Source of the DNA: Rodentibacter ratti
Lineage (GTDB): Bacteria; Pseudomonadota; Gammaproteobacteria; Enterobacterales; Pasteurellaceae
Reading direction: 5' to 3'
DNA: 64,000 nucleotides
Assembly (NCBI RefSeq): GCF_002000485.1
Contig: NZ_MLAJ01000002.1
Location: 62,001 to 126,000, forward strand
The position numbers were made by a program, and so were the translations under genes. Each line of letters opens with the position of its first letter. Positions within the stretch are counted from its first letter, which is position 1. The notes under the pieces were generated by a model. The model had not been told where the DNA came from. It saw only the letters and a list, made by a program, of their open reading frames with translations, and ran no database searches. Shown one piece after another: positions 1-9,524 of this stretch.

Positions 1-108
1 CTCCAAAGCCTTAATATCTTCGCCTTGAGCATTACGGTTAAGCTGCACTAAAAACGTAATAACCACTGCTAAAAAGAGAACAAGGGGAATCAATAATTTT
101 TTTTTCAT
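1..108 (-). CDS. ccmG: Thiol:disulfide interchange protein CcmG/DsbE, N-terminal part only
   Basis: Only the first 36 codons lie in the window; the gene runs off the left edge. The visible part starts MKKKLLIPLVLFLAVVITFL, a short basic N-terminus and one membrane anchor, followed by a periplasmic stretch with NAQGEDIKALE. That fits CcmG/DsbE, the membrane-anchored thioredoxin-like protein that reduces apocytochrome c thiols before haem attachment. The thioredoxin fold and its CXXC motif are outside the window, so the identification rests mainly on position directly after ccmF in a ccm operon. The gap to ccmF is about 130 bases. Confidence 0.75.
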   Translation of the reverse strand, partial: MKKKLLIPLVLFLAVVITFLVQLNRNAQGEDIKALE

Positions 109-237
109 TTCTACCGCTCTTTTAAGTAAATACCGTTTCTTGTTGAAAAAGCTAGCGAGAAAAAGTTAATTACGCCATCTTTTCCAAGTATTTCCATTTT
201 CTTAAGGAAGATCAAAAAGATCACTATTGGAAATAAA

Positions 238-2184
238 CTATTTTTTTAATAATTTACTAAACCGATAACGTCTGTCGAACATACACAATAAACCACCTAA
301 TGCCATAAATATGCCACCAATCCAAATCCAGCGGATAAAAGGCTTGTAATACAAACGCAACGCCCAAGAATCGTCATTAAGTTTTTCACCAAGTGCCACA
401 TATAAATCACGGGTTAAACTACCATCGATGGCGGCCTCTGTCATTGACATTCGACTCACCGTATAAAAACGTTTTTCAGCGAATAGCGTTGCTTCCGGTT
501 TTCCGTCTTTTGTAATATCAATCTGCGCTTTGCCTCCAATATAGTTAGGGCCATTGGCATCACTGACACCGGAAAATTTGAAATCGTAATGCCCGATCTG
601 TGCGCTGTCCCCTACCTTCATACGCACATCACGTTCCACACTAAAATTTTGGCTAAAAGCAATGCCCCATACCGACATTGCTACGCCTAAATGTGCAAAC
701 AACATTCCCCAATGGGAACGGGATAGTTTACGCACACCGACAAAAAATGATTCACGGTGAGTTGCCCGTTGTTGCAATTCGTAAAGGGCAAGCAACAAGA
801 TGATTATTGTCATCATCGAACCAAGAACAGAACTTACCGTGATTTTATCTTGTAAGATATAAGGTAAAACAAACCCCATCACCAGCATGATAAGAACACT
901 GATTACGACGGGCATTCTAATCTCTGAGAATTGATCCCGCCGCCATTTTACTAAGGGTCCAATACCAAGCAATAGCGCAAACGGTGTCATAATGATCAAG
1001 AACATTTGATCAAAAAACGGCGCACCGATTGAAATTGTTCCTAAGCCTAACTGTTTATGCACCAACGGTAGTAATGTGCCTAAGAACACCACACAAAGTG
1101 CGGTCATTAATAGAATATTATTTAATAACAACATGCTTTCACGAGAATAACGTTCTGCATTATCACGTGAACGAATTTGGCTCCCCTTGTAGGCATAAAG
1201 AGCAAGAGATCCGCCAATGACAATAACAAGATACGCCAAAATATATAAACCGCGTGTCGGATCAGACGCAAAAGCATGCACAGAGACCAAAATCCCTGAA
1301 CGCACCAAGAATGTGCCAAGTAAACACAGGGAAAAAGCTAAAATTGCAAGGAGCACTGTCCAGGCTTTAAATGAACCACGTTTTTCTGTCACTGAAAGAG
1401 AGTGAATTAAGGCTGTACCGGCTAACCAAGGCATAAAGGAGGAATTTTCAACCGGATCCCAGAACCACCAGCCGCCCCAACCTAGTTCATAATACGCCCA
1501 CCAAGAACCGAGTACGATACCAAGGGTTAAAAATACCCATGCGGCAAGGGTCCAGGGGCGAGACCAACGAGCCCAAGCAGAATCAAGTTTACCGGTCATC
1601 AAAGAAGCGATGGCAAAGGCAAAAGCAACAGAGAAACCAACATACCCCATATAAAGTAACGGAGGATGAAAAATTAATCCCACATCTTGCAACATAGGGT
1701 TAAGTTCTTTACCGTCTACAGGAAACTCCGGGAAAGTACGTGTGAATGGATTTGACGTAAACAAAACAAACAATACGAAACCCACGCTAATAATTCCCAT
1801 AATGCCGAGGACTCTCGCTGCTGCTTCTTGAGGTAAATGTTTACTAAACAATGCCACTGCTACAGACCAAAGGGCAAGTAGCCAGATCCAAAGCAATAAT
1901 GAACCTTCGTGAGAACCCCAAACAGCAGACAAACGATAATAAATCGGCAGAGTACTGTTAGAATTATTCACCACATATTGCACACTAAAATCATTGACCG
2001 CAAATAAATAAAATAGCGCAACAAAGGCAATAGTGAGACAAACAAACAATCCATAAGTCATTGGTCGAGCCAGCACCATTAACTGGGTATTCCCTTTCTC
2101 CGCGCCCCACAATGGAAAAATTGCGAGCATTAACGATACGGCCAGACTCAAAGCAAGCGCATAATTTCCGATTTCAGCGATCAT
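238..2184 (-). CDS. ccmF: Cytochrome c-type biogenesis protein CcmF (haem lyase subunit)
   Basis: 648 residues, the usual length for CcmF, a polytopic inner-membrane protein that with CcmH transfers haem from holo-CcmE to apocytochrome c. The tryptophan-rich haem-handling motif is visible around residues 225-245 ([19 protein letters not shown]), with [12 protein letters not shown] near residue 172 and a long run of membrane segments through the protein. Its start overlaps the ccmE stop by 4 bases, so translation is probably coupled. It is transcribed leftward in the order ccmA-B-C-D-E-F-G. No truncation or odd composition is seen. Confidence 0.97.
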   Translation of the reverse strand: MIAEIGNYALALSLAVSLMLAIFPLWGAEKGNTQLMVLARPMTYGLFVCLTIAFVALFYLFAVNDFSVQYVVNNSNSTLPIYYRLSAVWGSHEGSLLLWIWLLALWSVAVALFSKHLPQEAAARVLGIMGIISVGFVLFVLFTSNPFTRTFPEFPVDGKELNPMLQDVGLIFHPPLLYMGYVGFSVAFAFAIASLMTGKLDSAWARWSRPWTLAAWVFLTLGIVLGSWWAYYELGWGGWWFWDPVENSSFMPWLAGTALIHSLSVTEKRGSFKAWTVLLAILAFSLCLLGTFLVRSGILVSVHAFASDPTRGLYILAYLVIVIGGSLALYAYKGSQIRSRDNAERYSRESMLLLNNILLMTALCVVFLGTLLPLVHKQLGLGTISIGAPFFDQMFLIIMTPFALLLGIGPLVKWRRDQFSEIRMPVVISVLIMLVMGFVLPYILQDKITVSSVLGSMMTIIILLLALYELQQRATHRESFFVGVRKLSRSHWGMLFAHLGVAMSVWGIAFSQNFSVERDVRMKVGDSAQIGHYDFKFSGVSDANGPNYIGGKAQIDITKDGKPEATLFAEKRFYTVSRMSMTEAAIDGSLTRDLYVALGEKLNDDSWALRLYYKPFIRWIWIGGIFMALGGLLCMFDRRYRFSKLLKK

Positions 2185-2705
2185 TTGTAGCCTTCTTGTT
2201 TCTCTTGACGATCTCGCGTACTTTCGCCTTTCAAATCAGCTTCATCTACACCCATTGGTTTATGCACCTTTTGCATTTTTTCGCCTAATTCCGGTGGTAC
2301 ATAATTCTCGTCATGTTTGGCCAATACTTCTGTGGCAGTGAGTACCGTCGGTTCGGTTAACACACCTTGTGCAACAATACCCTGCCCCTCACGGAAAAGA
2401 TCAGGCAAAATACCTTCATATTCAACAGAAATTGCAGGGCCGATATCATTCAAATCAAAGCGTACTTTTAAACTTTTCGGATCACGTTCTACTGTTCCTT
2501 CAACCACCATACCACCGACCCGGATACGCTGACCGACTTCCGGTTTTTGATTTGGGTTATTATCTTTACCCAAAATCACTTCCGATGGGGTATAGAATAA
2601 ATCAATATTCTGACGTAATGCATACAGTACTAAGCTACTTGCAACTGCAATACCCAGTACAACAAAAACAACTAATTTAAGTCTGGATTTACGTCTCGGA
2701 TTCAT
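2181..2705 (-). CDS. ccmE: Cytochrome c maturation haem chaperone CcmE
   Basis: 174 residues. CcmE is a periplasmic haem chaperone anchored by one N-terminal helix. It binds haem covalently through a histidine and passes it to the CcmF lyase. The N-terminus [19 protein letters not shown] gives the anchor (about residues 9-29). An OB-fold beta domain follows ([42 protein letters not shown]), and the haem-binding [12 protein letters not shown] motif lies near residues 128-139. A charged tail follows ([10 protein letters not shown]). It overlaps ccmF by 4 bases and ccmD by 4 bases. Confidence 0.97.
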   Translation of the reverse strand: MNPRRKSRLKLVVFVVLGIAVASSLVLYALRQNIDLFYTPSEVILGKDNNPNQKPEVGQRIRVGGMVVEGTVERDPKSLKVRFDLNDIGPAISVEYEGILPDLFREGQGIVAQGVLTEPTVLTATEVLAKHDENYVPPELGEKMQKVHKPMGVDEADLKGESTRDRQEKQEGYK

Positions 2706-2908
2706 AGTGTGTTTCCTTTATTATTAGCATGTTGTAAACGCGCTTCACGCTGAGTTTCACGCAACACATTTTGCAAAATAGTTTTACGTTGTTTTAGGCT
2801 TTGTATAATCAAGGCAACAATCGCAACCAAACTAATGCCATAAGACAGCCATACGTAAAAACCATAGCCACCCATATCAAAAAAATCACTCCAAGTTTGG
2901 AAAAACAT
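2702..2908 (-). CDS. ccmD: Haem exporter protein CcmD
   Basis: 68 residues, a small membrane protein of the CcmABCD complex. In other bacteria CcmD is needed to release holo-CcmE from the CcmAB/CcmC complex. The sequence shows one membrane helix (about residues 17-37, [19 protein letters not shown]) preceded by the typical [10 protein letters not shown] and followed by a basic cytoplasmic tail ([20 protein letters not shown]). Its stop overlaps the ccmE start by 4 bases. Length and layout match the family. Confidence 0.93.
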   Translation of the reverse strand: MFFQTWSDFFDMGGYGFYVWLSYGISLVAIVALIIQSLKQRKTILQNVLRETQREARLQHANNKGNTL

Positions 2909-2934
2909 TTTTATTCCTCTTAAAAATATAAAAA

Positions 2935-3678
2935 CTATTTACTACAATCCTTTGCTAACGCCTTAACCCACGGGCGTTTTGCATCTTCTCTTAATAATTC
3001 CGCACGATAACGCACAAGAGTAAGCCAAATATATAAAGCTAAAAAACCAAAGATACATAAAATCAGTGGAATCAACATAGGGGTTGCAATAGAAGGTTTT
3101 TCAAATTTTGTAATACTTGCCCCTTGATGAAGCGTGTTCCACCATTCCACAGAAAAATGGATGATCGGTAAAATAACCACCGTAGTAATACATAAAATAC
3201 CCGATGCTTTCGCACCAATCGCTCGATCAGAAAAACTGGAATACAGCGCAAGGATACCAAGATATAAAAAGAAGAGGATTAATTCAGCCGTCAGACGGGC
3301 ATCCCACACCCACCAAGTCCCCCACATCGGTTTGCCCCAAATAGCACCGGTAATCAATGCAAGAAAGGTGAATAATGCCCCAACAGGTGCCATAGCAATC
3401 ATTGCTAAATGTGCTTGTTTAATTTGCCATACTAAAGCGACCACTGCCGCTACTGCCATTGAACCATACACTCCCATCGACCAGATTGCTGTTGGCACAT
3501 GCACATACATAATCCTGAAACTGTTACCTTGTTGATAATCTGCCGGCGCATAAGCCAAACCCCATACTATGCCAACACTTAACAGCAATAAACTCAACAA
3601 CGCAAACACCGGGCTCAATTTACCACAGATTCGATATTGGGTTTCTGGTTTAGCGTAGGGATGTAACCAGTTCCACAT
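2935..3678 (-). CDS. ccmC: Haem exporter membrane protein CcmC
   Basis: About 247 residues from the start MWNWLHPYAKPETQY, chosen because CcmC proteins usually begin this way; an in-frame start five codons upstream is possible. CcmC handles haem at the periplasmic face and attaches it to CcmE. The tryptophan-rich motif WGKPMWGTWWVWDARLT is near residues 115-131, with conserved periplasmic histidines in MYVHVPTAIWSMG and HFSVEWWNTLHQG. Six membrane helices are apparent. It lies between ccmB and ccmD in the operon. Confidence 0.95.
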   Translation of the reverse strand: MWNWLHPYAKPETQYRICGKLSPVFALLSLLLLSVGIVWGLAYAPADYQQGNSFRIMYVHVPTAIWSMGVYGSMAVAAVVALVWQIKQAHLAMIAMAPVGALFTFLALITGAIWGKPMWGTWWVWDARLTAELILFFLYLGILALYSSFSDRAIGAKASGILCITTVVILPIIHFSVEWWNTLHQGASITKFEKPSIATPMLIPLILCIFGFLALYIWLTLVRYRAELLREDAKRPWVKALAKDCSK

Positions 3679-3737
3679 AGAAAAACCTCTCAAAAAAATA
3701 AAAAAGAAAACAACCGCACTTTTGTACAGTTGCCAAA

Positions 3738-4403
3738 TTAATTATCTAAACTAATACGCAAAGCTGCTGCCACCGCAAAAGGCGAAAGCGTGATTGCACC
3801 GACCATCATCGCACCAAGAATCGCAAGCTGCCCCATATAAGGCAGATTCAAACCTGCCGCATCGAGTACGGAAGAAGCGAAAATCAGTACAGGAATAAAC
3901 AACGGTACCACAAGTAAACTGAGTAAGACTCCGCCCTTGCGTAACCCGACAGTTAATGCGACACCAATCGCACCGATACAACTCAACACCGGCGTGCCGA
4001 GCAGTAAGGTTAGCACTAACGCCCACCAAAGATGCACTTCAAGAGAAAGCAGTAATGCCGCAATCGGTGAAAGTAAAATCAGTGGCAAACCGGTTAAAAG
4101 CCAATGAGCAACGACTTTAGACAACGCCGTTAATACTAAAGGTTGTTTGGTTAACATTAATTGTTCAAGCGAACCGTCAATAAAATCATCACGAAACAAG
4201 CGTTCAAAGGAAAGCAGCGCAGAAAGTAAAGCCGCTACCCAAGCAATCCCGGGCGCAATGCGTGAAAGTAATTTAGGATCCGGCCCAATCACAAGTGGAA
4301 ATAATGTAATGACAATCAAAAAAAACCATAGCGGATTTAAAATTTCTGAGCGTTTACGCATCGCAATTTTTAATTCACGTTTAATTATTTCTAGAAAAAT
4401 CAT
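3738..4403 (-). CDS. ccmB: Haem exporter permease CcmB
   Basis: 221 residues, the integral-membrane partner of the ATPase CcmA. The CcmAB pair uses ATP to drive release of holo-CcmE from CcmC. The protein starts MIFLEIIKRELKIAMRKRSE, a standard CcmB N-terminus, then shows about six helices with the family segments LFRDDFIDGSLEQLML (about residues 70-85) and the ALVLTLLLGTPVLSCIGAI region near residue 135. The start is 4 bases after the ccmA stop, so the two are co-translated. Confidence 0.95.
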   Translation of the reverse strand: MIFLEIIKRELKIAMRKRSEILNPLWFFLIVITLFPLVIGPDPKLLSRIAPGIAWVAALLSALLSFERLFRDDFIDGSLEQLMLTKQPLVLTALSKVVAHWLLTGLPLILLSPIAALLLSLEVHLWWALVLTLLLGTPVLSCIGAIGVALTVGLRKGGVLLSLLVVPLFIPVLIFASSVLDAAGLNLPYMGQLAILGAMMVGAITLSPFAVAAALRISLDN

Positions 4404-4407
4404 TCGG

Positions 4408-5046
4408 TTATTCCGCTTTATACTGTGCTAAATTAAGTTTTTGCAAACGCATACTCGGCACATCTTGATGACTTGTTATTAATACAATGCCACCTTGTTT
4501 TGTATGTTCATCAAAAAGTGCGGTCAAAATTTTCACGCCTTTCTTATCAATCGCCGTAAAAGGCTCATCTAAAATCCACAATGGCGCCTGTGAAAGCCAT
4601 AATCTTGCCAATGCAATACGCCGTTGTTGTCCGGCTGAAAGTTGTGCTGCCGCGAGATCTTCACGCCCCAAAAGTCCAACTTTTTCCAATACATCCCAAA
4701 GCGCATCCTCACTCTGCTCTGCTTGGCTAATGCGTTGATAGAATTGTAAATTCTCCAATGCTGTCAATTCCGGCTTTACACCTGAAAAATGCCCTAAATA
4801 AAGTAAATCCTGATAATAAACTTCCCGTTGTTTAAAAATAGATTCAGAATCCCACAGTATTTCACCTTCTAAAGGTTGTGCAAGCCCGGCTAAAATGCGT
4901 AATAAACTGGTTTTTCCAATACCGTTATGCCCCTCAATTTGCACAAAATCACCACTCGTAAAATTGTGCGATAAACCGTGAAAAAGCAAACTCTCACCAC
5001 GTTGGCAAGCAAGCTCTTTAATCGATAAATTATGGGACTTAAACAT
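4408..5046 (-). CDS. ccmA: Cytochrome c biogenesis ATP-binding protein CcmA
   Basis: About 212 residues from the ATG at 5046; a GTG at 5058 is the alternative and neither has a strong ribosome site. It is an ABC ATPase: Walker [10 protein letters not shown] (about residue 40), signature [15 protein letters not shown] (about 137), Walker [13 protein letters not shown] (about 157) and the switch histidine in LITSHQD. With CcmB it forms the complex that powers release of haem-loaded CcmE. It is the first gene of the ccm operon. An uptake sequence lies inside it at 4516-4524. Confidence 0.95.
   Translation of the reverse strand: MFKSHNLSIKELACQRGESLLFHGLSHNFTSGDFVQIEGHNGIGKTSLLRILAGLAQPLEGEILWDSESIFKQREVYYQDLLYLGHFSGVKPELTALENLQFYQRISQAEQSEDALWDVLEKVGLLGREDLAAAQLSAGQQRRIALARLWLSQAPLWILDEPFTAIDKKGVKILTALFDEHTKQGGIVLITSHQDVPSMRLQKLNLAQYKAE
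4516..4524. repeat. DNA uptake sequence (example of a window-wide family)
   Basis: AAGTGCGGT inside ccmA, followed by CAAAATTTT like the extended Haemophilus uptake consensus. Copies in both orientations recur throughout the window, among them near 3713, 7327, 7413, 9799, 11096, 12429, 13682, 17281, 18440, 18917, 23106, 24068, 27164, 29506, 31161, 32181, 33910, 36974, 43035, 46503, 47267, 48275, 48588, 54118, 55385, 56125, 57930, 58899, 59567 and 61539, besides the paired ones listed as hairpins. They mark a naturally transformable Pasteurellaceae of the H. influenzae subclade. Confidence 0.9.
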
Positions 5047-5213
5047 AAGGAAAAACACGAATACTAAATTGGGGTCATTCTATCATAAGTGAAAAATTTA
5101 ACGAGATTTTAGTCATCAAAAATTATTAACCATTTGGTAGTAGATTGTAGGTTTTATTGATTTAGAACAAGCTTCATTTGAATGCTCAATTTCTACAAAA
5201 GGGAAAACATTTA

Positions 5214-5227
5214 ATGATCTAAATCAA
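5214..5227. promoter_or_regulatory. FNR-like binding site upstream of sodA
   Basis: The 14 bases ATGATCTAAATCAA match the FNR consensus TTGAT-N4-ATCAA at 9 of 10 fixed positions. The site is centred about 112 bases before the sodA start codon. In E. coli sodA is repressed without oxygen by FNR, ArcA and Fur, so a repressor role is plausible. The match is seen; the function is inferred. Confidence 0.5.
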
Positions 5228-5332
5228 GTTTTCTGCTAGTATTTGTACTTTAGTACTTTTTGGTTAAAGCTTGCGTATTTTAGCAATCGGCCAAAATGGC
5301 TTATGAAAACTCATTTTATAGAAGGAATGATT

Positions 5333-5977
5333 ATGGCTTACACTCTACCTGAATTAGGCTACGCTTATGATGCGTTAGAACCTCACTTTGATGCTCAAAC
5401 TATGGAAATTCACCATAGCAAACATCATCAAGCCTATGTAAACAATGCAAATGCAGCATTAGAAGGTTTACCGGCTGAATTTACAGAAATTTGCGCAGGT
5501 CAATTAATTTCTCAACTTGATAAACTTCCGGCAGACAAACGCGGCGTATTACGTAATAATGCGGGTGGCCATGCAAATCATAGTTTATTCTGGAAATCTT
5601 TGAAAAAAGGAACAACATTGCAAGGTGCATTAAAAGATGCAATATTACGCGATTTTGGTTCTGTTGAAGCCTTTCAAGCTGAATTCGAAAAAGCGGCAGC
5701 AACCCGTTTTGGCTCAGGTTGGGCATGGTTAGTTCTCACTACAGAAGGAAAATTAGCGGTTGTTTCTACGGCAAATCAAGATAATCCATTAATGGGTAAA
5801 GAAATTGCAGGTTGTGAAGGTTTCCCACTTTTAGGTTTAGATGTTTGGGAGCATGCTTACTACTTAAAATTCCAAAACCGCCGTCCAGACTACATTAAAG
5901 AATTTTGGAATGTGGTAAACTGGGATTATGTTGCAGAACGTTTCGAAAAGAAAGCGGCTGATTGTAACGCAAAATAA
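5333..5977 (+). CDS. sodA: Superoxide dismutase, manganese type
   Basis: 214 residues. It converts superoxide to hydrogen peroxide and oxygen in the cytoplasm. The start ATG at 5333 follows a GAAGGA ribosome site and gives [19 protein letters not shown], as in E. coli SodA; an upstream in-frame start at 5243 would add 30 unrelated residues. The metal ligands are visible: H27 in EIHHSKHH, H83 in [11 protein letters not shown]170 and H174 in DVWEHAYY. The motifs [10 protein letters not shown] and [18 protein letters not shown] are those of Mn-type enzymes. It stands alone between ccmA and a convergent gene, with an uptake-sequence hairpin at its end. Confidence 0.97.
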   Translation: MAYTLPELGYAYDALEPHFDAQTMEIHHSKHHQAYVNNANAALEGLPAEFTEICAGQLISQLDKLPADKRGVLRNNAGGHANHSLFWKSLKKGTTLQGALKDAILRDFGSVEAFQAEFEKAAATRFGSGWAWLVLTTEGKLAVVSTANQDNPLMGKEIAGCEGFPLLGLDVWEHAYYLKFQNRRPDYIKEFWNVVNWDYVAERFEKKAADCNAK

Positions 5978-5990
5978 CCTATGAAACATA

Positions 5991-6019
5991 AAAGTGCGGT
6001 CAAAATTGACCGCATTTTT
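5991..6019. terminator. Convergent terminator built from an uptake-sequence pair
   Basis: AAAGTGCGGTCAA and TTGACCGCATTTTT form a hairpin with a 2-base loop after the sodA stop and before the stop of the convergent gene. The left arm is a full uptake sequence, the right arm an imperfect one. It can end transcription from both sides. Confidence 0.75.
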
Positions 6020-6459
6020 CATATCCAACGTCTAACTTTTGATTTATATCGGCGGTATTCATCGCCAAATTTCTTTTCTAAATAGCATTCTTCCCGAGAA
6101 ATTTGGAATCGATTCATTAACCACACAAAGGCAATAATACCGCACCAAGCCAATAAATGCCCCAACCACAATGCCCACGCCACAAGAATCAATAATAAAC
6201 TCAGATACATTGGATTACGCGTGATTTGAAAAATACCTGATGTGACAAGCCGTGTAGTTTTATCCAGCCGCTGCGGATCAATAGATATGTTATCACGATA
6301 AAATTGCCATAAGCTCATAACGGCAACTAGAATAGATAATAGAATGCAGAACCAAATAGCATAGAAAAATTTAGAATATTTCCCGATTGGAGGTAATGCA
6401 TACATCACTACGCCAATGAAAAAACAAAGAATTGGGGGAGGAGGAAATAAAAAGCGCAT
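6019..6459 (-). CDS. Isoprenylcysteine methyltransferase-like (PEMT/ICMT family) membrane protein
   Basis: 146 residues, a small polytopic membrane protein. About four hydrophobic segments are visible (residues 8-22, 29-50, 84-100, 103-118). The C-terminal half carries the family signature: LVTSGIFQITRNPMYLS (about residues 68-84), then EECYLEKKFGDEYRRYKSKVRRWI at the end. In characterised members this region binds S-adenosylmethionine for methylation of isoprenylcysteine or phospholipid. Bacteria lack the eukaryotic substrate, so the real substrate here is unknown. It stands alone between sodA and yfgM. Confidence 0.8.
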   Translation of the reverse strand: MRFLFPPPPILCFFIGVVMYALPPIGKYSKFFYAIWFCILLSILVAVMSLWQFYRDNISIDPQRLDKTTRLVTSGIFQITRNPMYLSLLLILVAWALWLGHLLAWCGIIAFVWLMNRFQISREECYLEKKFGDEYRRYKSKVRRWI

Positions 6460-6465
6460 AAAAAA

Positions 6466-6490
6466 ATAAACGCCCTCTCGGGCGCTTTAT
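6466..6490 (-). terminator. Terminator after yfgM
   Basis: Read leftward the bases give GCGCCCGAGAGGGCG followed by TTTATTTTTT, a GC-rich stem with a T-run just after the yfgM stop. This probably ends the leftward rlmN-to-yfgM unit. Confidence 0.85.
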
Positions 6491-6491
6491 A

Positions 6492-7106
6492 TTAAAGATT
6501 GTTTAATTTCATTTGAGCCGCTTGCTGTTCTAATTGACTGCCTGTTTGGAGAACTTGCTCAAAACTGTTTTTTGCTGCTGCGACATCACCTTTAGCCAAT
6601 TGGATATCTCCGGCCAAAAGTGTTTTACGAGCATTAAAACCTGCACTTTTTACTTTTTCAAGCGTTGATAAGGCATTATCTAATTGCCCCAACTGGAACT
6701 GTACGGAACTTAGACGTAGCGCAGAAAGGGAGGTTAATAATTCATCTTGAGATTGTGTTAAAACCTGCTGTAAAGCGACTTCGGCACCAGCAAAATCTTG
6801 TTTTTCCACCGCATTTTTTGCTTCATCAAATAACGCAAAGACTGCATAGCTGGTTTTACTATTCGCTTGGACGAATTCCGCTAATTTCGCTTTTTGAGCA
6901 GTGCTATCTTGCTCCGCTGCGTAAATTAAAGCATCATACCCTGCCGATGCTTCAGCAATTTGATTTGCTTGGTAAGTCTGCCAATAACGCCAACCAAACA
7001 TTCCGCCCACGCCTAGAATAAAGGCGACAATGATTGTTTTACCGTTTTCTTTCCACCATTCTTTTAACTGGTTAATCTCTTGTTCTTCTTCAATGGAATA
7101 TGCCAT
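6492..7106 (-). CDS. yfgM: YfgM family tetratricopeptide membrane protein
   Basis: 204 residues. In E. coli YfgM is an inner-membrane protein with a periplasmic TPR domain that works at the SecYEG translocon with PpiD and affects the Rcs response. Here a cytoplasmic N-terminus (EEEQEINQLKEWWKENGK) precedes one helix (about residues 24-40) and a helical-repeat domain ending in LLAGDIQLAKGDVAAAKNSF. It directly follows hisS, as in enterics and Haemophilus. ppiD, its reported partner, is elsewhere in this window at 20189-22051. Confidence 0.92.
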   Translation of the reverse strand: MAYSIEEEQEINQLKEWWKENGKTIIVAFILGVGGMFGWRYWQTYQANQIAEASAGYDALIYAAEQDSTAQKAKLAEFVQANSKTSYAVFALFDEAKNAVEKQDFAGAEVALQQVLTQSQDELLTSLSALRLSSVQFQLGQLDNALSTLEKVKSAGFNARKTLLAGDIQLAKGDVAAAKNSFEQVLQTGSQLEQQAAQMKLNNL

Positions 7107-7124
7107 ATTCTTTTCCTTTATAAA

Positions 7125-8396
7125 TTAAAATTGAGTCTGAATATAATCAACGACTTGTCCAATTTCAAAAGTCTGTTGCTCAACCCCACCGTGCAAGTGT
7201 TTCACTACAACCTGATTATTTTGTACTTCGCTCTCCCCAATCACTAAGGCTAAAGTTGCACCGGATTTATCTGCTCGCTTAAATTGTTTTTTAAAATTCC
7301 CACCCGAGCAATGCAACATAACCCGTAAGTGCGGTAATTCTGAACGAATTTTTTCAGCAAGCTGCAATGCAGCTAAAGTCGTATTTTCCCCTTGATGAAT
7401 CACATAAATATCAACCGCACTTTTTAATGGTATGTTTGAATTAACTTCTTGCACCAATAAAACTAAGCGTTCCAATCCCATGGCAAATCCTACACCCGAT
7501 GTAGCATGTCCGCCAAGTTGTTCAACCAAACCGTCATAACGACCGCCACCACATACTGTACCTTGCGCACCTAATGCTGAAGTTACCCATTCAAACACGG
7601 TTTTATTGTAATAATCCAACCCACGTACAAGCTTTGGATTAATTTCATATTGGATTCCCACTTCATCTAATAAAGCACATAATTGAGCAAAATGCGTACG
7701 ACTATCATCATCCAAATAATCAAGCAACTTCGGTGCATTATCTAATACTTTTTGTAATTCTTGATTTTTTGTATCTAAAATACGCAAAGGATTTTTCACC
7801 AAACGTTCTTTTTCTTCTTCACTCATTAAATTTTGATGATTTTCCAAAAAATCAACTAAAGCAGAGCGATAACTGGCACGGGATTCCAGTGAACCTATGG
7901 AATTAAGTTGAAGAGAAACGTGCTGATCAATACCTAATTTTTTCCAAAGTCTCGCCGTTAAAATAATTAATTCGGCATCAATTTCCGGGTTAGCAATACC
8001 GAAAACTTCCACTCCCGCTTGATGGAACTGTCGATAACGCCCTTTTTGTGGACGCTCATGACGGAACATTGGTCCCATATACCACAGACGTTGTTCATTA
8101 TTATAAATCCAGCCATGCTCAATCGCGGCGCGTACACAACCGGCCGTTCCCTCAGGACGGAGGGTTAATTGTTCATCGTTGTCCCAAAATGTGTACATTT
8201 CTTTTGAAACGACATCTGTTACTTCGCCAATAGCACGAGCAAATAACGGCGTACTTTCAACAATTGGCATACGCACTTCAGAATATCCATAACTGTTTAG
8301 GACTTCACGTACTTGCATTTCAACCCATTGCCATAACGGGGACTCAGTCGGGGAACAATCATTCATTCCACGAATTGCTTGAATTGTTTTTGCCAC
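7125..8396 (-). CDS. hisS: Histidine--tRNA ligase
   Basis: 423 residues, a class II aminoacyl-tRNA synthetase that charges tRNA-His. Seen: the N-terminal [12 protein letters not shown], motif 2 region [21 protein letters not shown] (about residues 109-129), the HisA motif [15 protein letters not shown] (about 257-271), glycine-rich [15 protein letters not shown] (about 284-298) and motif 3 [16 protein letters not shown]-terminal anticodon-binding domain follows. Length is normal. It lies between ispG (upstream) and yfgM (downstream). Two uptake sequences (7327-7335 and about 7413) lie within it. Confidence 0.98.
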   Translation of the reverse strand: MAKTIQAIRGMNDCSPTESPLWQWVEMQVREVLNSYGYSEVRMPIVESTPLFARAIGEVTDVVSKEMYTFWDNDEQLTLRPEGTAGCVRAAIEHGWIYNNEQRLWYMGPMFRHERPQKGRYRQFHQAGVEVFGIANPEIDAELIILTARLWKKLGIDQHVSLQLNSIGSLESRASYRSALVDFLENHQNLMSEEEKERLVKNPLRILDTKNQELQKVLDNAPKLLDYLDDDSRTHFAQLCALLDEVGIQYEINPKLVRGLDYYNKTVFEWVTSALGAQGTVCGGGRYDGLVEQLGGHATSGVGFAMGLERLVLLVQEVNSNIPLKSAVDIYVIHQGENTTLAALQLAEKIRSELPHLRVMLHCSGGNFKKQFKRADKSGATLALVIGESEVQNNQVVVKHLHGGVEQQTFEIGQVVDYIQTQF

Positions 8397-8405
8397 AAGT
8401 TTTCC

Positions 8406-9512
8406 TTAAATAATACGATTTTTGGGATCTTGCAATGCGACCTTTGCACGGATCTTTGCTTCTAATTGATTGATAATATCTTCATTATCAAATCGTTCCT
8501 TTTGGCGTTCTCCATCGATATAATAACCGCTCTTCTTATTACCGCCGGTTACTCCTAGATCAGAAACTAATGCCTCTCCCGGTCCATTAACAACACAGCC
8601 GATAATAGAAACATCCATCGGTGTAATAATATCTTCAAGACGCTGTTCTAAAGCATTTACTGTGCCTATCACATCAAATTCTTGGCGTGAACAAGTAGGG
8701 CAGGCAATAAAATTAATTCCTCGGGAACGAATACGCAATGATTTTAAAATATCAAAACCGACTTTGATCTCTTCCACAGGATCTGCCGCTAGTGAAACGC
8801 GTAATGTATCTCCAATACCCTCAGCAAGTAACATTCCTAAGCCTATTGCTGATTTAACAGCTCCGGCACGAGCACCACCGGCTTCAGTAATTCCTAGATG
8901 TAAGGGTTGTTTGATGGCTTTTGCCAATAAACGATAAGATTCTACCGCCAAAGACACATCGGATGCCTTTACACTCACTTTAAATTGATCAAAGTTAAGA
9001 CGATCTAAAATCTCGACATGACGCAATGCGGATTCAAGCAATGCCTCAGGGGTGGGTTCACCGTATTTCTCTTGAAGATCTTTCTCTAGAGAACCAGCAT
9101 TAACACCGATACGAATCGGGATATTTTTATCACGTGCACAATCTACAACCGCACGAATACGATCTTCCCGCCCTATGTTACCGGGATTAATACGCAGACA
9201 ATCTACTCCATACTCAGCGACTTTCAATGCAATACGGTAATCAAAGTGAATATCCGCGACCAATGGTACATTAACTTGTTGTTTAATAATTTTAAAGGCT
9301 TCGGCTGCATCCATAGTCGGCACGGAAACACGCACAATATCGGCACCTACACGCTCTAAAGATTTAATCTGAGCAATCGTAGATTCAACATCCGTAGTCC
9401 GTGTATTTGTCATAGATTGCACGGCAATCGGTGCATCTCCGCCAATCGGGACATTACCCACATAAATTTTAGTCGATTCACGACGCTTAATGATCGGTTG
9501 AAAAGCTGACAT
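8406..9512 (-). CDS. ispG: 4-hydroxy-3-methylbut-2-en-1-yl diphosphate synthase (IspG/GcpE)
   Basis: 368 residues. IspG is the [4Fe-4S] enzyme of the penultimate step of the non-mevalonate isoprenoid pathway, reducing MEcPP to HMBPP. The three cluster cysteines are visible: C271 and C274 in CPTCSRQEF and C306 in [12 protein letters not shown], with the fourth ligand E313 nearby. The N-terminal TIM-barrel half has [14 protein letters not shown] and [11 protein letters not shown]. The gap to hisS is about 10 bases, so they are co-transcribed. It probably draws its cluster from the isc system also found in this window. Confidence 0.98.
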   Translation of the reverse strand: MSAFQPIIKRRESTKIYVGNVPIGGDAPIAVQSMTNTRTTDVESTIAQIKSLERVGADIVRVSVPTMDAAEAFKIIKQQVNVPLVADIHFDYRIALKVAEYGVDCLRINPGNIGREDRIRAVVDCARDKNIPIRIGVNAGSLEKDLQEKYGEPTPEALLESALRHVEILDRLNFDQFKVSVKASDVSLAVESYRLLAKAIKQPLHLGITEAGGARAGAVKSAIGLGMLLAEGIGDTLRVSLAADPVEEIKVGFDILKSLRIRSRGINFIACPTCSRQEFDVIGTVNALEQRLEDIITPMDVSIIGCVVNGPGEALVSDLGVTGGNKKSGYYIDGERQKERFDNEDIINQLEAKIRAKVALQDPKNRII

Positions 9513-9524
9513 TACTATTCCTTA

